Below, in pieces: positions 43,396 through 51,259 of a stretch of DNA of 64,000 bases. The position numbers were made by a program, and so were the translations under genes. This stretch comes from Streptomyces anulatus. Its GTDB lineage: Bacteria; Actinomycetota; Actinomycetes; Streptomycetales; Streptomycetaceae. The stretch spans positions 62,001 through 126,000 of the forward strand of contig NZ_BMVK01000009.1 in the NCBI RefSeq assembly GCF_014650675.1. Reading direction: 5' to 3'. The notes under the pieces are model-generated. The model saw nothing but the letters and a program-made list of their open reading frames with translations, did no database searches and was not told where the DNA came from. How positions within the stretch are numbered: position 1 is the stretch's first letter; every line of letters starts with the position of its first letter.

Positions 43396-44355
43396 ATGAG
43401 TCGACTGCCGAACCCCCACGCCCGGCGTTCCGTGCTCCGCCTGCTGGGCGGCGCCCTCGTGTCCGTGCCGCTCGCGGCCTGTGGCACGGAATCCGACTCC
43501 CCCTCACCGTCGCCCGCCGGGAAGGCGTCCGGATCGCCCTCGGCCACGGCGCCGGATGCCGGGCGCGCCTTCGCGGCGCTGGAGAAGGAGTACGCGGCGC
43601 GGCTCGGCGTGTACGCCGTCGACACCGGGACCGGGCGCACGGTCGCCCACCGTGACGGGGAACGGTTCGCCTACGCCTCCACGTTCAAGGCGCTCGCGGC
43701 GGGGGCCGTGCTGCGCAGATACGGGCTGGGCGGGCTGGAGCGGGTCGTGACGTACCGCCGTGAGGATCTGGTCGACCACTCCCCCGTCACCGAGAAGCAC
43801 GTGGCCACCGGAATGAGCCTGGGTGATCTGTGCGACGCCGCCGTGCGCTTCAGCGACAACACCGCGGGCAATCTGCTGTTCGACGCGGTCGGCGGGCCCC
43901 GGAAGCTGCAGGCGTTGCTCGCGGAGCTGGGGGACGACGTGACCCGGATGGAGCGGCGGGAGACCGAGCTCAACGAGTGGACTCCCGGCGCCACGCGCGA
44001 CACCAGCACCCCCCGGGCACTGGCCGAGGATCTGCGGGCGTTCGTCCTGGGCGACGCCCTCGCCGAGCCCGAGCGGGCCCGGCTCGCGCAGTGGCTCACC
44101 GCCAACACCACCGGCGGCGAGCTGATCCGGGTGGGGGTCCCGAAGGGGTGGACCGTCGGCGACAAGACCGGGGCGGGCAGTACGTACGGGACGCGCAACG
44201 ACATCGCCGTGGTGTGGCCGCCCGACGCGGCGCCGCTGGTGCTGGCGGTGCTCTCCAACCGGAGGGACGCGGACGCCGACTACGACAACACGCTGATCGC
44301 GAAGGCCACGTCCGCCGCCGTCGCCGCCCTGACCGGGCAGCGGGGCCGTTCCTAG
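43396..44355 (+). CDS. class A beta-lactamase, Tat/lipoprotein type
   Basis: 319-aa class A serine beta-lactamase that hydrolyses penicillins and related drugs outside the membrane. All catalytic motifs are present: STFK (nucleophile Ser and Lys), SDN loop, the omega-loop E-T-E-L-N with the general-base Glu, and DKTGAG. The N-terminus has an Arg pair (HARRSVLRLLGG), a short hydrophobic stretch and a lipobox LAAC, followed by a Ser/Pro-rich linker, so the enzyme is probably a membrane-anchored lipoprotein, possibly Tat-dependent. It starts 33 bp after the peptidase gene. Streptomyces carry such chromosomal enzymes commonly; no regulator (BlaI/BlaR or AmpR) is next to it. Confidence 0.95.
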   Translation: MSRLPNPHARRSVLRLLGGALVSVPLAACGTESDSPSPSPAGKASGSPSATAPDAGRAFAALEKEYAARLGVYAVDTGTGRTVAHRDGERFAYASTFKALAAGAVLRRYGLGGLERVVTYRREDLVDHSPVTEKHVATGMSLGDLCDAAVRFSDNTAGNLLFDAVGGPRKLQALLAELGDDVTRMERRETELNEWTPGATRDTSTPRALAEDLRAFVLGDALAEPERARLAQWLTANTTGGELIRVGVPKGWTVGDKTGAGSTYGTRNDIAVVWPPDAAPLVLAVLSNRRDADADYDNTLIAKATSAAVAALTGQRGRS

Positions 44356-44363
44356 AGGACGGC

Positions 44364-44927
44364 TCAGGACTCGTCGAGCACGGCGTCGATCTCGCCGAGG
44401 AAGTCGTCCAGGTCGCCGGGGTTCCTGGAGGTGATCAGCGGCCAGCCGGAGGCGTCGTCGCGGACCACCGGCTTGTCGACCCAGGTGCCGCCCGCGTTGG
44501 TGATGTCGGTCCGCAGCGACGCGTACGAGGTCAGCGTCTTGCCCCGGACGTAGCCGCCCTCGACCAGCGCCCACGGCCCGTGGCAGATGGCGGCCACCGG
44601 CCGGCCGGAAGCGGCGAACGAGCTGACGATCCGGGTGGTGGCGTCCTGCAGACGCAGCGAGTCGGCGTTCAGCGTGCCGCCCGGAACCAGCAGCAGGTCG
44701 TACGCGGCGGGGTCGACGTCGTCGAGCGTGAGGTCGGGCCGCACGGTCTCGCCGGGATCGCGGTCCCCGACGAGGGTGCGGATCCCGTCCGCCGAGACCG
44801 CCGCCACGCTGACCTGCGCCCCGTGTCCGCGCAGGTGCTTCACGGGGACGACGAGTTCGTCCTGCTCGACCCCGTAGTTGGTGACGATGGCCAGGATCCG
44901 GCGGTCGTCGAGAGCGGTGCTGGACAT
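44364..44927 (-). CDS. DJ-1/PfpI family protein
   Basis: 187 aa, full length for the PfpI/YhbO branch of the DJ-1 superfamily. The nucleophile elbow AICHGPW near residue 112 holds the reactive Cys, followed by His; a Glu early in the chain (VEQDE) is expected to complete the site. Members are glutamine-amidotransferase-like hydrolases, stress proteins, or deglycases; the substrate is not known here. GGAACGGAG lies upstream of the ATG. It converges on the beta-lactamase gene with eight bases between stops. Confidence 0.9.
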   Translation of the reverse strand: MSSTALDDRRILAIVTNYGVEQDELVVPVKHLRGHGAQVSVAAVSADGIRTLVGDRDPGETVRPDLTLDDVDPAAYDLLLVPGGTLNADSLRLQDATTRIVSSFAASGRPVAAICHGPWALVEGGYVRGKTLTSYASLRTDITNAGGTWVDKPVVRDDASGWPLITSRNPGDLDDFLGEIDAVLDES

Positions 44928-45031
44928 GGACTGCTCCGTTCCTGTGGTGTCGTTCGTCCGTGGTCGTTCATACGGTGACGCTCACCGTGCGGGCCACGGC
45001 GGCGCCCTCTCCTTCGGCTGCCCGGACGCGG

Positions 45032-45259
45032 TCAGGAGGAGAGGACGGAGTCGTCCTCGGGCAGGGCGCCGGGCAGCCGGTGGCGGGCGGCGACCAGAGC
45101 GCTGTCGACGTCGCCCGTGCCGGTCGACACGCACAGCGTGTAGGCCACGTCGTCCATGCGCTGCCGGGCCTCCTCGCCGCCGCTCTCCGCGTGCAGCACT
45201 CGCAGTGCCTCGTACTGCTCGATCAAGTTGCGCAGCACCGTGGGGTGGGCCATCAGCAT
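45032..45259 (-). CDS. DUF5133 protein
   Basis: 75 aa if it starts at MLMAHP (45259); an ATG three codons earlier (MPRMLM, 45268) is also possible and lies too close to GGAAGG. The sequence MLMAHPTVLRNLIEQYEALR and the ending ALVAARHRLPGALPEDDS are typical of DUF5133, a family of short Streptomyces proteins without known function. A single Cys lies in TLCVSTGT. No membrane segment. Confidence 0.85.
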   Translation of the reverse strand: MLMAHPTVLRNLIEQYEALRVLHAESGGEEARQRMDDVAYTLCVSTGTGDVDSALVAARHRLPGALPEDDSVLSS

Positions 45260-45603
45260 GCGGGGCATCCTTCCGCCGGAATCGTGGAGTGTCGTCCTGC
45301 GCCCGGGTGGGGGCACCGCCCCGCGTACCCGCCCGCGGGCGGGCCACACACCAGGGCGACGCGTCCGCCGCTCCGGTGCCGCGCGACGCGCTCCCGGCCG
45401 GTGGCCGGAGCTCCAATATGGCCGGGCGGCATGGCCTCCGCATCTTCTCCGCTGCTCCCCGGGCCTTCCCCCGCCGTCCCCCGGGCCGGGCGGTGTGTCC
45501 CGGCCCTCATCGGTCCGGGGACTGCTTCGCCCGGCAACGGGTACCCACCAGGGCGCATCACTCGCTCCCCGGTCGCACCGGGGCAGTACGGAAGGAAGCT
45601 CTC
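45260..45603. other. intergenic region between two divergent small genes
   Basis: This 344-bp gap must hold the promoters of the DUF5133 gene (minus) and the small gene at 45604 (plus). A GGGTAC about 67 bp before 45604 resembles the -10 of stress sigma factors, but I see no matching -35. No further gene is supported. Confidence 0.5.
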
Positions 45604-45852
45604 ATGACCGACCGCAGGCCGGAAGGCACCGCCTACACCGGGGCTTCCGGCAGCCCGCCCCCCGTTCCGGCGGACATGCAGGACCAGCAGACGCAGGAGG
45701 GCGAGGACGCTCTCGACATACCGGTGCCGGACCGGGTGGCCCGCCAGGGCGGCCAACCCGAGCTGGACGAGGCCGGCGCCGGCCGGAACACGCCACGCAA
45801 CGCGGGCGCGCACCCCGACAGGCACCCGGCCCCGGACGAGTCGACGGGCTAG
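45604..45852 (+). CDS. small acidic disordered protein, unknown function
   Basis: 82 aa, starting at ATG 45604 with GGAAGG seven bases upstream. It is rich in Gly, Pro, Asp, Glu and Gln, with segments such as QDQQTQEGEDALDIPVPDRVARQGGQPELDE, quoted here only in part, and no hydrophobic core or Cys. It is likely unstructured. The open frame extends far upstream to 44878, but the good ribosome binding site and the non-coding look of the upstream part favour the short form. A strong terminator hairpin follows. I do not recognise a family. Confidence 0.7.
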   Translation: MTDRRPEGTAYTGASGSPPPVPADMQDQQTQEGEDALDIPVPDRVARQGGQPELDEAGAGRNTPRNAGAHPDRHPAPDESTG

Positions 45853-45955
45853 GGACGCCCTCTGGGCGCGGGTCAGCCTGCCGGGTGGGCGCGCCCAGGG
45901 CCCACGCCCCGGGCCCACGCCCCGGGAACCCGGACGGCTCACCGCGCACGGCATG

Positions 45956-45990
45956 CCCGTGCCCCGGCCCTTCCCGGGCCGGGGCACGGG
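45956..45990. terminator. bidirectional hairpin terminator
   Basis: A perfect 15-bp stem (CCCGTGCCCCGGCCC with GGGCCGGGGCACGGG) and a 5-base loop lie between the convergent genes ending at 45852 and 46000, so it can serve both. Confidence 0.9.
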
Positions 45991-45999
45991 CCTCTGCGT

Positions 46000-46128
46000 T
46001 CAGTGGTGGCCGCGCGCGCTGCTCGACGCGCCGCCGAACAGCCGGGCCAGGGCCCGGAAGGGCAGCGTGACGACGGTGGCGATGGCTCCTCCGATGGCGC
46101 GGAGTACATCTGCGATGGCCTTCAGCAT
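46000..46128 (-). CDS. LPFR-motif small protein
   Basis: 42 aa: one amphipathic or membrane-associated helix (KAIADVLRAIGGAIATVV) followed by TLPFRALARLFGG and a short polar tail. It matches the short Streptomyces proteins annotated as LPFR-motif small proteins; function unknown. GGAGGG lies six bases before the ATG at 46128, which decides the start over an ATG at 46191. It follows the cold-shock gene after a terminator, so it has its own promoter. Confidence 0.75.
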   Translation of the reverse strand: MLKAIADVLRAIGGAIATVVTLPFRALARLFGGASSSARGHH

Positions 46129-46257
46129 GGGTCGCCCTCCATTCCCGCCCGGACCTTCCGGAAGTTCCGGAACGATCGGTGCGAGAGCCACCGCGTACCC
46201 CGCACGCGCCGCCCCAACCGGAGATCCACCCGACAGGAATCCGCCCGGAACGCCCTG

Positions 46258-46288
46258 GAGCCCCGGAGCGCGATGCGCTCCGGGGCTC
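46258..46288 (-). terminator. hairpin terminator after cold-shock gene
   Basis: A perfect 14-bp stem (GAGCCCCGGAGCGC with GCGCTCCGGGGCTC) and a three-base GAT loop begins 21 bp past the cold-shock stop. Confidence 0.88.
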
Positions 46289-46308
46289 CGGGGTCGGTCC
46301 GACCCGGA

Positions 46309-46512
46309 TCAGGCGGTGGTGATGTTCTCCGCCTGCGGGCCCTTCTGGCCCTGGGTGATGTCGAAGGTCACCGCCTGGCCTTCCTGGAGCTCACGGAAGC
46401 CGGAGGAGTTGATGTTGGAGTAGTGCGCGAAGACGTCGGGACCGCCGCCGTCCTGCGCGATGAAGCCGAAGCCCTTTTCCGAGTTGAACCACTTGACGGT
46501 TCCGCTGGCCAT
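46309..46512 (-). CDS. cold-shock protein, CspA family
   Basis: 67-aa single cold-shock domain that binds single-stranded RNA and DNA as a chaperone. Both RNP motifs are present: KGFGFI (RNP1) and DVFAHYS (RNP2), with the start MASGTVKWFNSEKG. The ATG at 46512 is preceded by GAGAGG. The leader contains a hairpin with a T-run 86 bp upstream (see 46598-46616), typical of genes with post-transcriptional control in this family. Confidence 0.97.
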   Translation of the reverse strand: MASGTVKWFNSEKGFGFIAQDGGGPDVFAHYSNINSSGFRELQEGQAVTFDITQGQKGPQAENITTA

Positions 46513-46597
46513 GCCCGTACCTCTCAGCAGTAAACGGATCCGCACCGCGCGGACCCGGAGGTGATCGCCCTGGTTCTCAGGCACTGCACAGCAAAAC

Positions 46598-46616
46598 GCC
46601 CGCGCCAGGCGCGGGC
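46598..46616 (-). terminator. hairpin with T-run upstream of cold-shock gene
   Basis: On the minus strand GCCCGCG, a five-base loop and CGCGGGC are followed by GTTTTG. It is a compact intrinsic-terminator shape 86 bp before the cold-shock start. It may end transcription from the gene at 46767-47084, or act as an attenuator in the cold-shock leader. Confidence 0.65.
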
Positions 46617-46766
46617 AGGTACTGCGAACCACGACATCTTCCGGCGACGCTACACGGCGGGATCACTCCTCACCAGAGAGCAACGCCATTTTGCTGTGGA
46701 TCACCTTCGTGGTCACCGTCCCGTACCACACCGACTACGGTCCGTTCAGGGCCCGTCGGCGTCCCC

Positions 46767-47084
46767 TCAGGGCGCCAGCAGCCGCCAGAGCAGCAGCAAC
46801 CCCACACCGCAGACGAGCAGTCCGGCGAGCAGCGCCAGCGCACCCCGCCGGACGTTGTCCGGCTGAAAGCCGCCGAGCACGCTGAAGCACAGCCGCACCC
46901 CGTAGGCCACGGCCAGCACCCCGCACACGGTGACGGCGAAACCGGCCGCGATGGCGTCCCACTGGCCCTCGAACGCCCGTTGGTACGGTCCCGGCTTCCG
47001 GGTGGCCAGTACGTATCCGGCCGAAGTGAACAGGGCGGCGGGGAAGGCCACCAGCCCGAAGAAGACGGTCAGACGCCGGATCAA
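46767..47084 (-). CDS. small membrane protein of a P-loop NTPase cassette
   Basis: 105 aa from a TTG start that overlaps the preceding stop as TTGA, with AGGGGGG eight bases upstream. Three hydrophobic segments: FFGLVAFPAALFTSAGYVLA, AAGFAVTVCGVLAVAYGV and LALLAGLLVCGVGLLLLW. No known domain. It is the last of three coupled genes with the NTPase at 47523, so it probably forms part of the same membrane complex. TTG starts are uncommon and no better start exists in this frame within the gap. Confidence 0.75.
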   Translation of the reverse strand: MIRRLTVFFGLVAFPAALFTSAGYVLATRKPGPYQRAFEGQWDAIAAGFAVTVCGVLAVAYGVRLCFSVLGGFQPDNVRRGALALLAGLLVCGVGLLLLWRLLAP

Positions 47085-47521
47085 CGGAACGACCCCCCTT
47101 CCACGGGAAAGCGGGAGAGACGTTCGCGGACCGAGGTTTTCAGCCGTTCCTCCCACCGGTCCCGCTCCGCGACATGGGTGAACAGCTCCCGCATCCGGTT
47201 CACCTCTTCGATCATGGCGCGTTCCTCCTCCACGAACCTGCGGTTCAGGGGCCGCTCGATCCTCAGCAGGAGGGCGACGCACGCCGCCAGCGAGAGCGCG
47301 GCCACGGCCAGGCCGACCCCGACGAGCACGCCCCCGGGACCGCCGCCCGTGGCTGCGGCGAGGGCCAAGACCCCCGGGAGCAGCACCGCGAGGGAGCCCG
47401 TGGCGATCCGGGGCCGGCGCACCCGTCGCCGCCGCGCGCTCAGGGCCTGGACGGCGGCCAGCCGCCGTTCCGCGGCCGCCAGCGTCCGCAGGAACGCCGC
47501 TCCTCCGTCGATCGCGGCCAT
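47081..47521 (-). CDS. membrane protein of a P-loop NTPase cassette
   Basis: 146 aa. The basic N-terminal part (residues 1-40, including a run RRRRVRR) is followed by two adjacent hydrophobic segments (about 43-62 and 66-86) and a charged C-terminal helix of about 55 residues rich in Glu and Arg (RRFVEEERAMIEEVNRMREL), likely a coiled coil in the cytoplasm. The ATG begins one base after the NTPase stop. I do not recognise a family. The charged tail could be the contact with the NTPase. Confidence 0.8.
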   Translation of the reverse strand: MAAIDGGAAFLRTLAAAERRLAAVQALSARRRRVRRPRIATGSLAVLLPGVLALAAATGGGPGGVLVGVGLAVAALSLAACVALLLRIERPLNRRFVEEERAMIEEVNRMRELFTHVAERDRWEERLKTSVRERLSRFPVEGGSFR

Positions 47522-47522
47522 G

Positions 47523-48389
47523 TCAGCCCCCGTTCCGCTGCGTGATGAACGTCTGGAGTTCCTGGCCGAAATGTGTGCGCAACGCGCCGATCTGCGCGTC
47601 GTCCAGTTGCGAGGTCCCCACGGGCAGCCCGGGAAGGTACTGGTGGCGGATGAGCCGGGACGCCATCGGGAGGACGGACAGGCGCAGCGACGTCTCGTTC
47701 TCCAGGTCCCGCATGAGCGCGGCGAACGGGGACTCGCGACGGGCCCGCCCCGGGATGTAGTGGTCGCGCGCCTCGTCGAGCCGGTCCCAGTACAGATCGC
47801 ACTTGGAGACGGCGACGATCAGCCACCGCAGCCGCTTGGCCAGCTGCCCGTCGATGATCGCGTCGACCAGGAGACGGAAGTCGGCCGCCTCCTTGCGGAG
47901 GTGCCAGTTCCGTACGGCTTCCTGGTCGACGGCGCCGTCGGCGGCGAGCGCCTCGTGGACGTCGCGCTGGGAGCCGCGCTGCCAGATCCTGTTGTGCCCC
48001 CAGCAGACGACGTGGACGATGCCGTGCGGTGAGGCGTCGCCCCGCATCGTGTCCTGGAGGGCCCGTTCGCGCTGGGTGGACAGCTGCCCCGGAATAACGG
48101 TGACGGCGGCCCGGGTGCGGCGGTTGCCGGAGCGCAGGACCGTGGCGTGCTTCTCGATGTCGGGGCTGCGGGAGCTGTCGCTGTCGCCCGTGCGGATCGA
48201 CTGCGTCAGCGCGTCGTACAGGACGGTCTTGCCCGCCCCCGCCTCGCCCGTGACGGCGATGGGGTTGACCGAGAGGCCGAGCCGCCCGTGCAGTGCGGCC
48301 GAGGCGGCCCCGGCTCCCGGGCCGCCGCCGTCCACCGCGTGCCGGACGCTCTCCCACCGAGATCGGGTGTTCTCCCAGACGTCGGGCAC
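47523..48389 (-). CDS. P-loop GTPase-like protein, unknown function
   Basis: 288 aa, GTG start with GGGGGAG nine bases upstream. The Walker A/G1 motif is GEAGAGKT near residue 48, and VSKCDLYWD near residue 194 resembles the G4 motif (N/T-K-x-D), which points to guanine-nucleotide binding. A CWGHN segment after a hydrophobic strand may be the region near the G3 motif. No membrane segment or signal. It is followed by two membrane proteins in a tight operon, suggesting a peripheral NTPase that works at the membrane. Similar proteins are annotated only as ATP/GTP-binding in Streptomyces; the role is unknown. Confidence 0.82.
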   Translation of the reverse strand: MPDVWENTRSRWESVRHAVDGGGPGAGAASAALHGRLGLSVNPIAVTGEAGAGKTVLYDALTQSIRTGDSDSSRSPDIEKHATVLRSGNRRTRAAVTVIPGQLSTQRERALQDTMRGDASPHGIVHVVCWGHNRIWQRGSQRDVHEALAADGAVDQEAVRNWHLRKEAADFRLLVDAIIDGQLAKRLRWLIVAVSKCDLYWDRLDEARDHYIPGRARRESPFAALMRDLENETSLRLSVLPMASRLIRHQYLPGLPVGTSQLDDAQIGALRTHFGQELQTFITQRNGG

Positions 48390-48501
48390 GCGCGCAGCTC
48401 CCCCGGGTAGGCCGATGGGGAGATGCTATCGATCAACTGGGTGTGTTGCACGGGCACTTACGGGATTGACGGGAGGCCTGGAGCCCCCGGAGCCCCAGGT
48501 G

Positions 48502-48900
48502 CTACTGGATGAACCGGGGCAGCCAGCGCGCCTGGTAGTCGGGGTGGCCCGCGTACTCGGCGGCCAGTTGCCGTACGGCGAAGCCCAGGCCCACCGCGCG
48601 GCCGGAGCGGAAGTCCTCGGCCGGGCGGTCGGTGTCCAGGTCGGCGACCTCGACGTACTCGCCGAGCATGACCCGGTTCGTCTCGATGCGCTCCAGGGTC
48701 CGCGCGGGGTCCTGGAGGGCGATGTGCTGGTCGAAGCCCCGGCCCCGCACCGTGAACGCCACCCCGCCGGTGCGGTCGTGGACCTCGCCCGGCACGTCGG
48801 CCGGGCACCGCCATCGGTCCCCGCCTGCGGCCAGTGCGACGTGTTCCTCGTCGGTGAGCCGCGCCCGGACGAAGGCCACCATGTCTGCGTTGGCGCCCAT
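48502..48900 (-). CDS. DUF6221 protein
   Basis: 132 aa from ATG 48900 (MGANADMVAFVRARL), with AGGGAG ten bases upstream. It has the marks of DUF6221: an N-terminal FVRARLTDEE helix, a D-P-A-R-x-L-x-R-I-E-x-x-R segment in the middle and the ending YAGHPDYQARWLPRF. Function unknown; the family is frequent in Streptomyces accessory regions and often present in several copies. Soluble, no signal. It stands alone between the NTPase cassette and the VOC gene. Confidence 0.85.
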   Translation of the reverse strand: MGANADMVAFVRARLTDEEHVALAAGGDRWRCPADVPGEVHDRTGGVAFTVRGRGFDQHIALQDPARTLERIETNRVMLGEYVEVADLDTDRPAEDFRSGRAVGLGFAVRQLAAEYAGHPDYQARWLPRFIQ

Positions 48901-48994
48901 TGGATGCCGCTCCCTTGCGCTGATGGATCTCTGCACTCGATACGGGGAGCATTCTGGTGGACCGGGCGCGGCCCGATCCACCTCCGCATCCGGT

Positions 48995-49450
48995 TCACCC
49001 CACCGTGTCCCCCGCGTTGCTCGCGGCCAGGTCGGCGAGGACCTTGTGCAGGGGTTCGGTCTTCCGGCGGCGGTACTCCTGCACGGCCCAGCCGTTGCCG
49101 TCCGGGTCGGTGAAGTACATGAAGGTCGCCCCGTCGTCGGGGGTGTACCGCTGCGGCTCGGAGACCTCGACGCCCCGGCGGACGAGCTCGGCGTGCGCGG
49201 CGTCGATGTCGGTGACGCAGAGCTGGAGGCCGTGGTACGAGCCCGGCTGCGGGGTTCCGGTCGGGTTGGGCAGTCCGTCGGTGAGGGCGATCGAGCAGCC
49301 GGATCCGGGGGGCGTCAGCTGGACGACGCGGGCGCCCGGCATCACCTCGTCGTCGAGGTCGACGTGGAAGCCGAGTCCGTCCCGGTAGAAGTCCCGGGCC
49401 CGGTCGATGTCGGTCACGGGCAGCACGATCACTTCGAGGGTCCAGTCCAT
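48995..49450 (-). CDS. VOC-fold (glyoxalase/bleomycin-resistance-like) protein
   Basis: 151 aa with the two beta-alpha-beta-beta-beta repeats of the vicinal oxygen chelate fold. Seen features: TDIDRARDFYRDGLGF, GSYHGLQLCVTDIDAAH and FMYFTDPDGNGWAVQEY, which hold likely metal ligands (His and Glu). Members are glyoxalases, dioxygenases or drug-binding resistance proteins; I cannot choose. It starts three bases after the MFS pump stop, so the two are co-transcribed, which fits a resistance or detoxification pair. Confidence 0.9.
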   Translation of the reverse strand: MDWTLEVIVLPVTDIDRARDFYRDGLGFHVDLDDEVMPGARVVQLTPPGSGCSIALTDGLPNPTGTPQPGSYHGLQLCVTDIDAAHAELVRRGVEVSEPQRYTPDDGATFMYFTDPDGNGWAVQEYRRRKTEPLHKVLADLAASNAGDTVG

Positions 49451-49453
49451 GGG

Positions 49454-51130
49454 TCACAGCCCTTTCGTGGGTCGGTCGGTGTCCGGGTCCGGCCGTGGAT
49501 CGTCCGGGGTGTGCGGTGGTACGTCCGGGTCGGGCCGGGCCAGGTCCGCTTCGCGCGCCCCGACCGTCGCCCCGTCCCCGTCCTCTCCGGCTTCAGCCGC
49601 GAGCGGCGTCGCGCCACCCTGAAGGCGGGCGAGGTCGGAGGACCGCACCTGGATGACGAACAGGGCGACCAGCGCGGCGAGCACGGCGAAGCACGCCGCG
49701 ACGACGAAGGCGCTGGAGACGCCCGAGGTGAGCACCTCGTCGCCCCAGGGCGGTGGCAGCTGACCGGTCCTGCGGAACTCCTGGAGCTGGGCGGGGGTGC
49801 CCTCCCGGAGGAACTTCGGCACCTGGTCGGTGGCCTCGTTCCGGCTGGCCGTGCCGAACGTCGTGACGAGGATCGACAGCCCCAGGGACCCGCCGACCTG
49901 CTGGGAGGCGTTGAGGGTGCCGGAGGCGGCGCCTGCCTCCTTCGGGGCGATTCCCGAGACCGCCATCAGGGTCAGCGACACGAACTGCATGCCCATCCCG
50001 AAGCCGAACACCAGCATCGGGCCGAGGATCGAACCCAGGTAGGAGCTGTGGACGTCGGTCAGCGTCAACCAGCCGAGCCCGGAAGCGGCCAGGAGCGCAC
50101 CGACCACCATGAAGGGTTTGGGTCCCCAGCGCGGAAGCAACTGCGAGGCCAGTCCGGCGCTGATGGCGATCACGACGCTCACCGGCAGGAATGCGAGTCC
50201 GGCCCGCAACGGGCTGAAGTCGAGGACGTCCTGGACGAAGAGGGTCAGGAAGAAGAACATCCCGAAGATCGCCGCGGAGAGACACAGCATCATCGTGTAG
50301 GTGCCGGCCCGGTTTCGGTCGCGGAACAGCGCCAGCGGGGTGATGGGCTGTCTGGAGCGGCTCTCGATGGCGATGAACACGCCGAGGAGCACCACAGCGG
50401 CGGCGAACGATCCGAGCGTGATCGGGTCGGTCCAGCCCTCTTCGGAGGCGCGGATGAAGCCGTAGACCAGCAACACCATGCCGGCGGTGGAGGTGAGGGC
50501 GCCCGCCACGTCGAAGTGGCCGGGACGGCGCTCGGACTCGGGGATGTAGCGCGGAGCCGCGAGGGCGATCATGAGCCCGATGGGGACGTTGACGAAGAGC
50601 ACCCAGCGCCAGTCGAGCCACTCCACCAGGATTCCGCCGGCCAGCAGTCCGATCGCGCTGCCGCCCGCCGAGACGGCCGCGAACACCCCGAACGCGCGAT
50701 TGCGTTCGGGCCCCTCGCGAAAGGTCGTGGTGATCAGCGACAGGGCGGTGGGCGAGGCGATCGCGCCGCCGACGCCCTGGAGCGAGCGGGCGGCCAGCAA
50801 CTGCCAGCCCTCCTGGGACAGTCCGCCGAGCAGCGAGGCGAAGACGAAGAGGAGCACGCCGAAGATGAAGACCCGGCGGCGGCCGAGGATGTCGCCGAGG
50901 CGTCCGCCGAGCAGCAGCAGACCGCCGAACGTCAGCGTGTAGGCGTTGACGACCCAGGAGAGGTTCTCGGTGGAGAACCCCAGGTCCTTCTGCATGTGCG
51001 GGAGGGCGATGTTGACGATGGTGACGTCGAGCACCACCATCAGCTGGCACGAGGCGATGACCAGCAGCGCCAGTCCGCTCCCATGCCTCTCGTGTGCCGT
51101 GGCCGTGGGTGTCGCGCGGGAGCCCGTCAT
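49454..51130 (-). CDS. MFS drug-efflux transporter, DHA2 (EmrB/QacA) family
   Basis: 558-aa, 14-segment proton-driven multidrug exporter. Motifs: LDVTIVNIALPHMQKDLG in segment 1 (motif D1), LLLGGRLGDILGRRRVF (motif A) and the GxxxGPxxGG-like GSAIGLLAGGILVEW region (motif C area). A charged, Asp/Pro-rich tail of about 60 residues follows the last segment. The ATG at 51130 has no strong ribosome binding site. It lies 129 bp downstream of the phenolic-lipid operon on the same strand and just before the VOC gene. No TetR-type regulator is adjacent. Confidence 0.93.
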   Translation of the reverse strand: MTGSRATPTATAHERHGSGLALLVIASCQLMVVLDVTIVNIALPHMQKDLGFSTENLSWVVNAYTLTFGGLLLLGGRLGDILGRRRVFIFGVLLFVFASLLGGLSQEGWQLLAARSLQGVGGAIASPTALSLITTTFREGPERNRAFGVFAAVSAGGSAIGLLAGGILVEWLDWRWVLFVNVPIGLMIALAAPRYIPESERRPGHFDVAGALTSTAGMVLLVYGFIRASEEGWTDPITLGSFAAAVVLLGVFIAIESRSRQPITPLALFRDRNRAGTYTMMLCLSAAIFGMFFFLTLFVQDVLDFSPLRAGLAFLPVSVVIAISAGLASQLLPRWGPKPFMVVGALLAASGLGWLTLTDVHSSYLGSILGPMLVFGFGMGMQFVSLTLMAVSGIAPKEAGAASGTLNASQQVGGSLGLSILVTTFGTASRNEATDQVPKFLREGTPAQLQEFRRTGQLPPPWGDEVLTSGVSSAFVVAACFAVLAALVALFVIQVRSSDLARLQGGATPLAAEAGEDGDGATVGAREADLARPDPDVPPHTPDDPRPDPDTDRPTKGL

Positions 51131-51259
51131 GGTGGAGTTCGTCTCTCGTGCCGGGGGCGGTGCCCGGCGCGAGCGCGGGCGTTCACCCGACCGACGTTAT
51201 GCCCGAAATGGGGGCCTCGCCATTCGAGCGAGCGGACGGCCGCACACGCCGCCGCGGCC

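Noticed and set aside
44878..45603. Long N-terminal extension of the small protein at 45604
   Set aside because: It is Arg/Pro-rich with shadow-like composition, overlaps the DUF5133 gene on the other strand, and a good ribosome binding site precedes ATG 45604.
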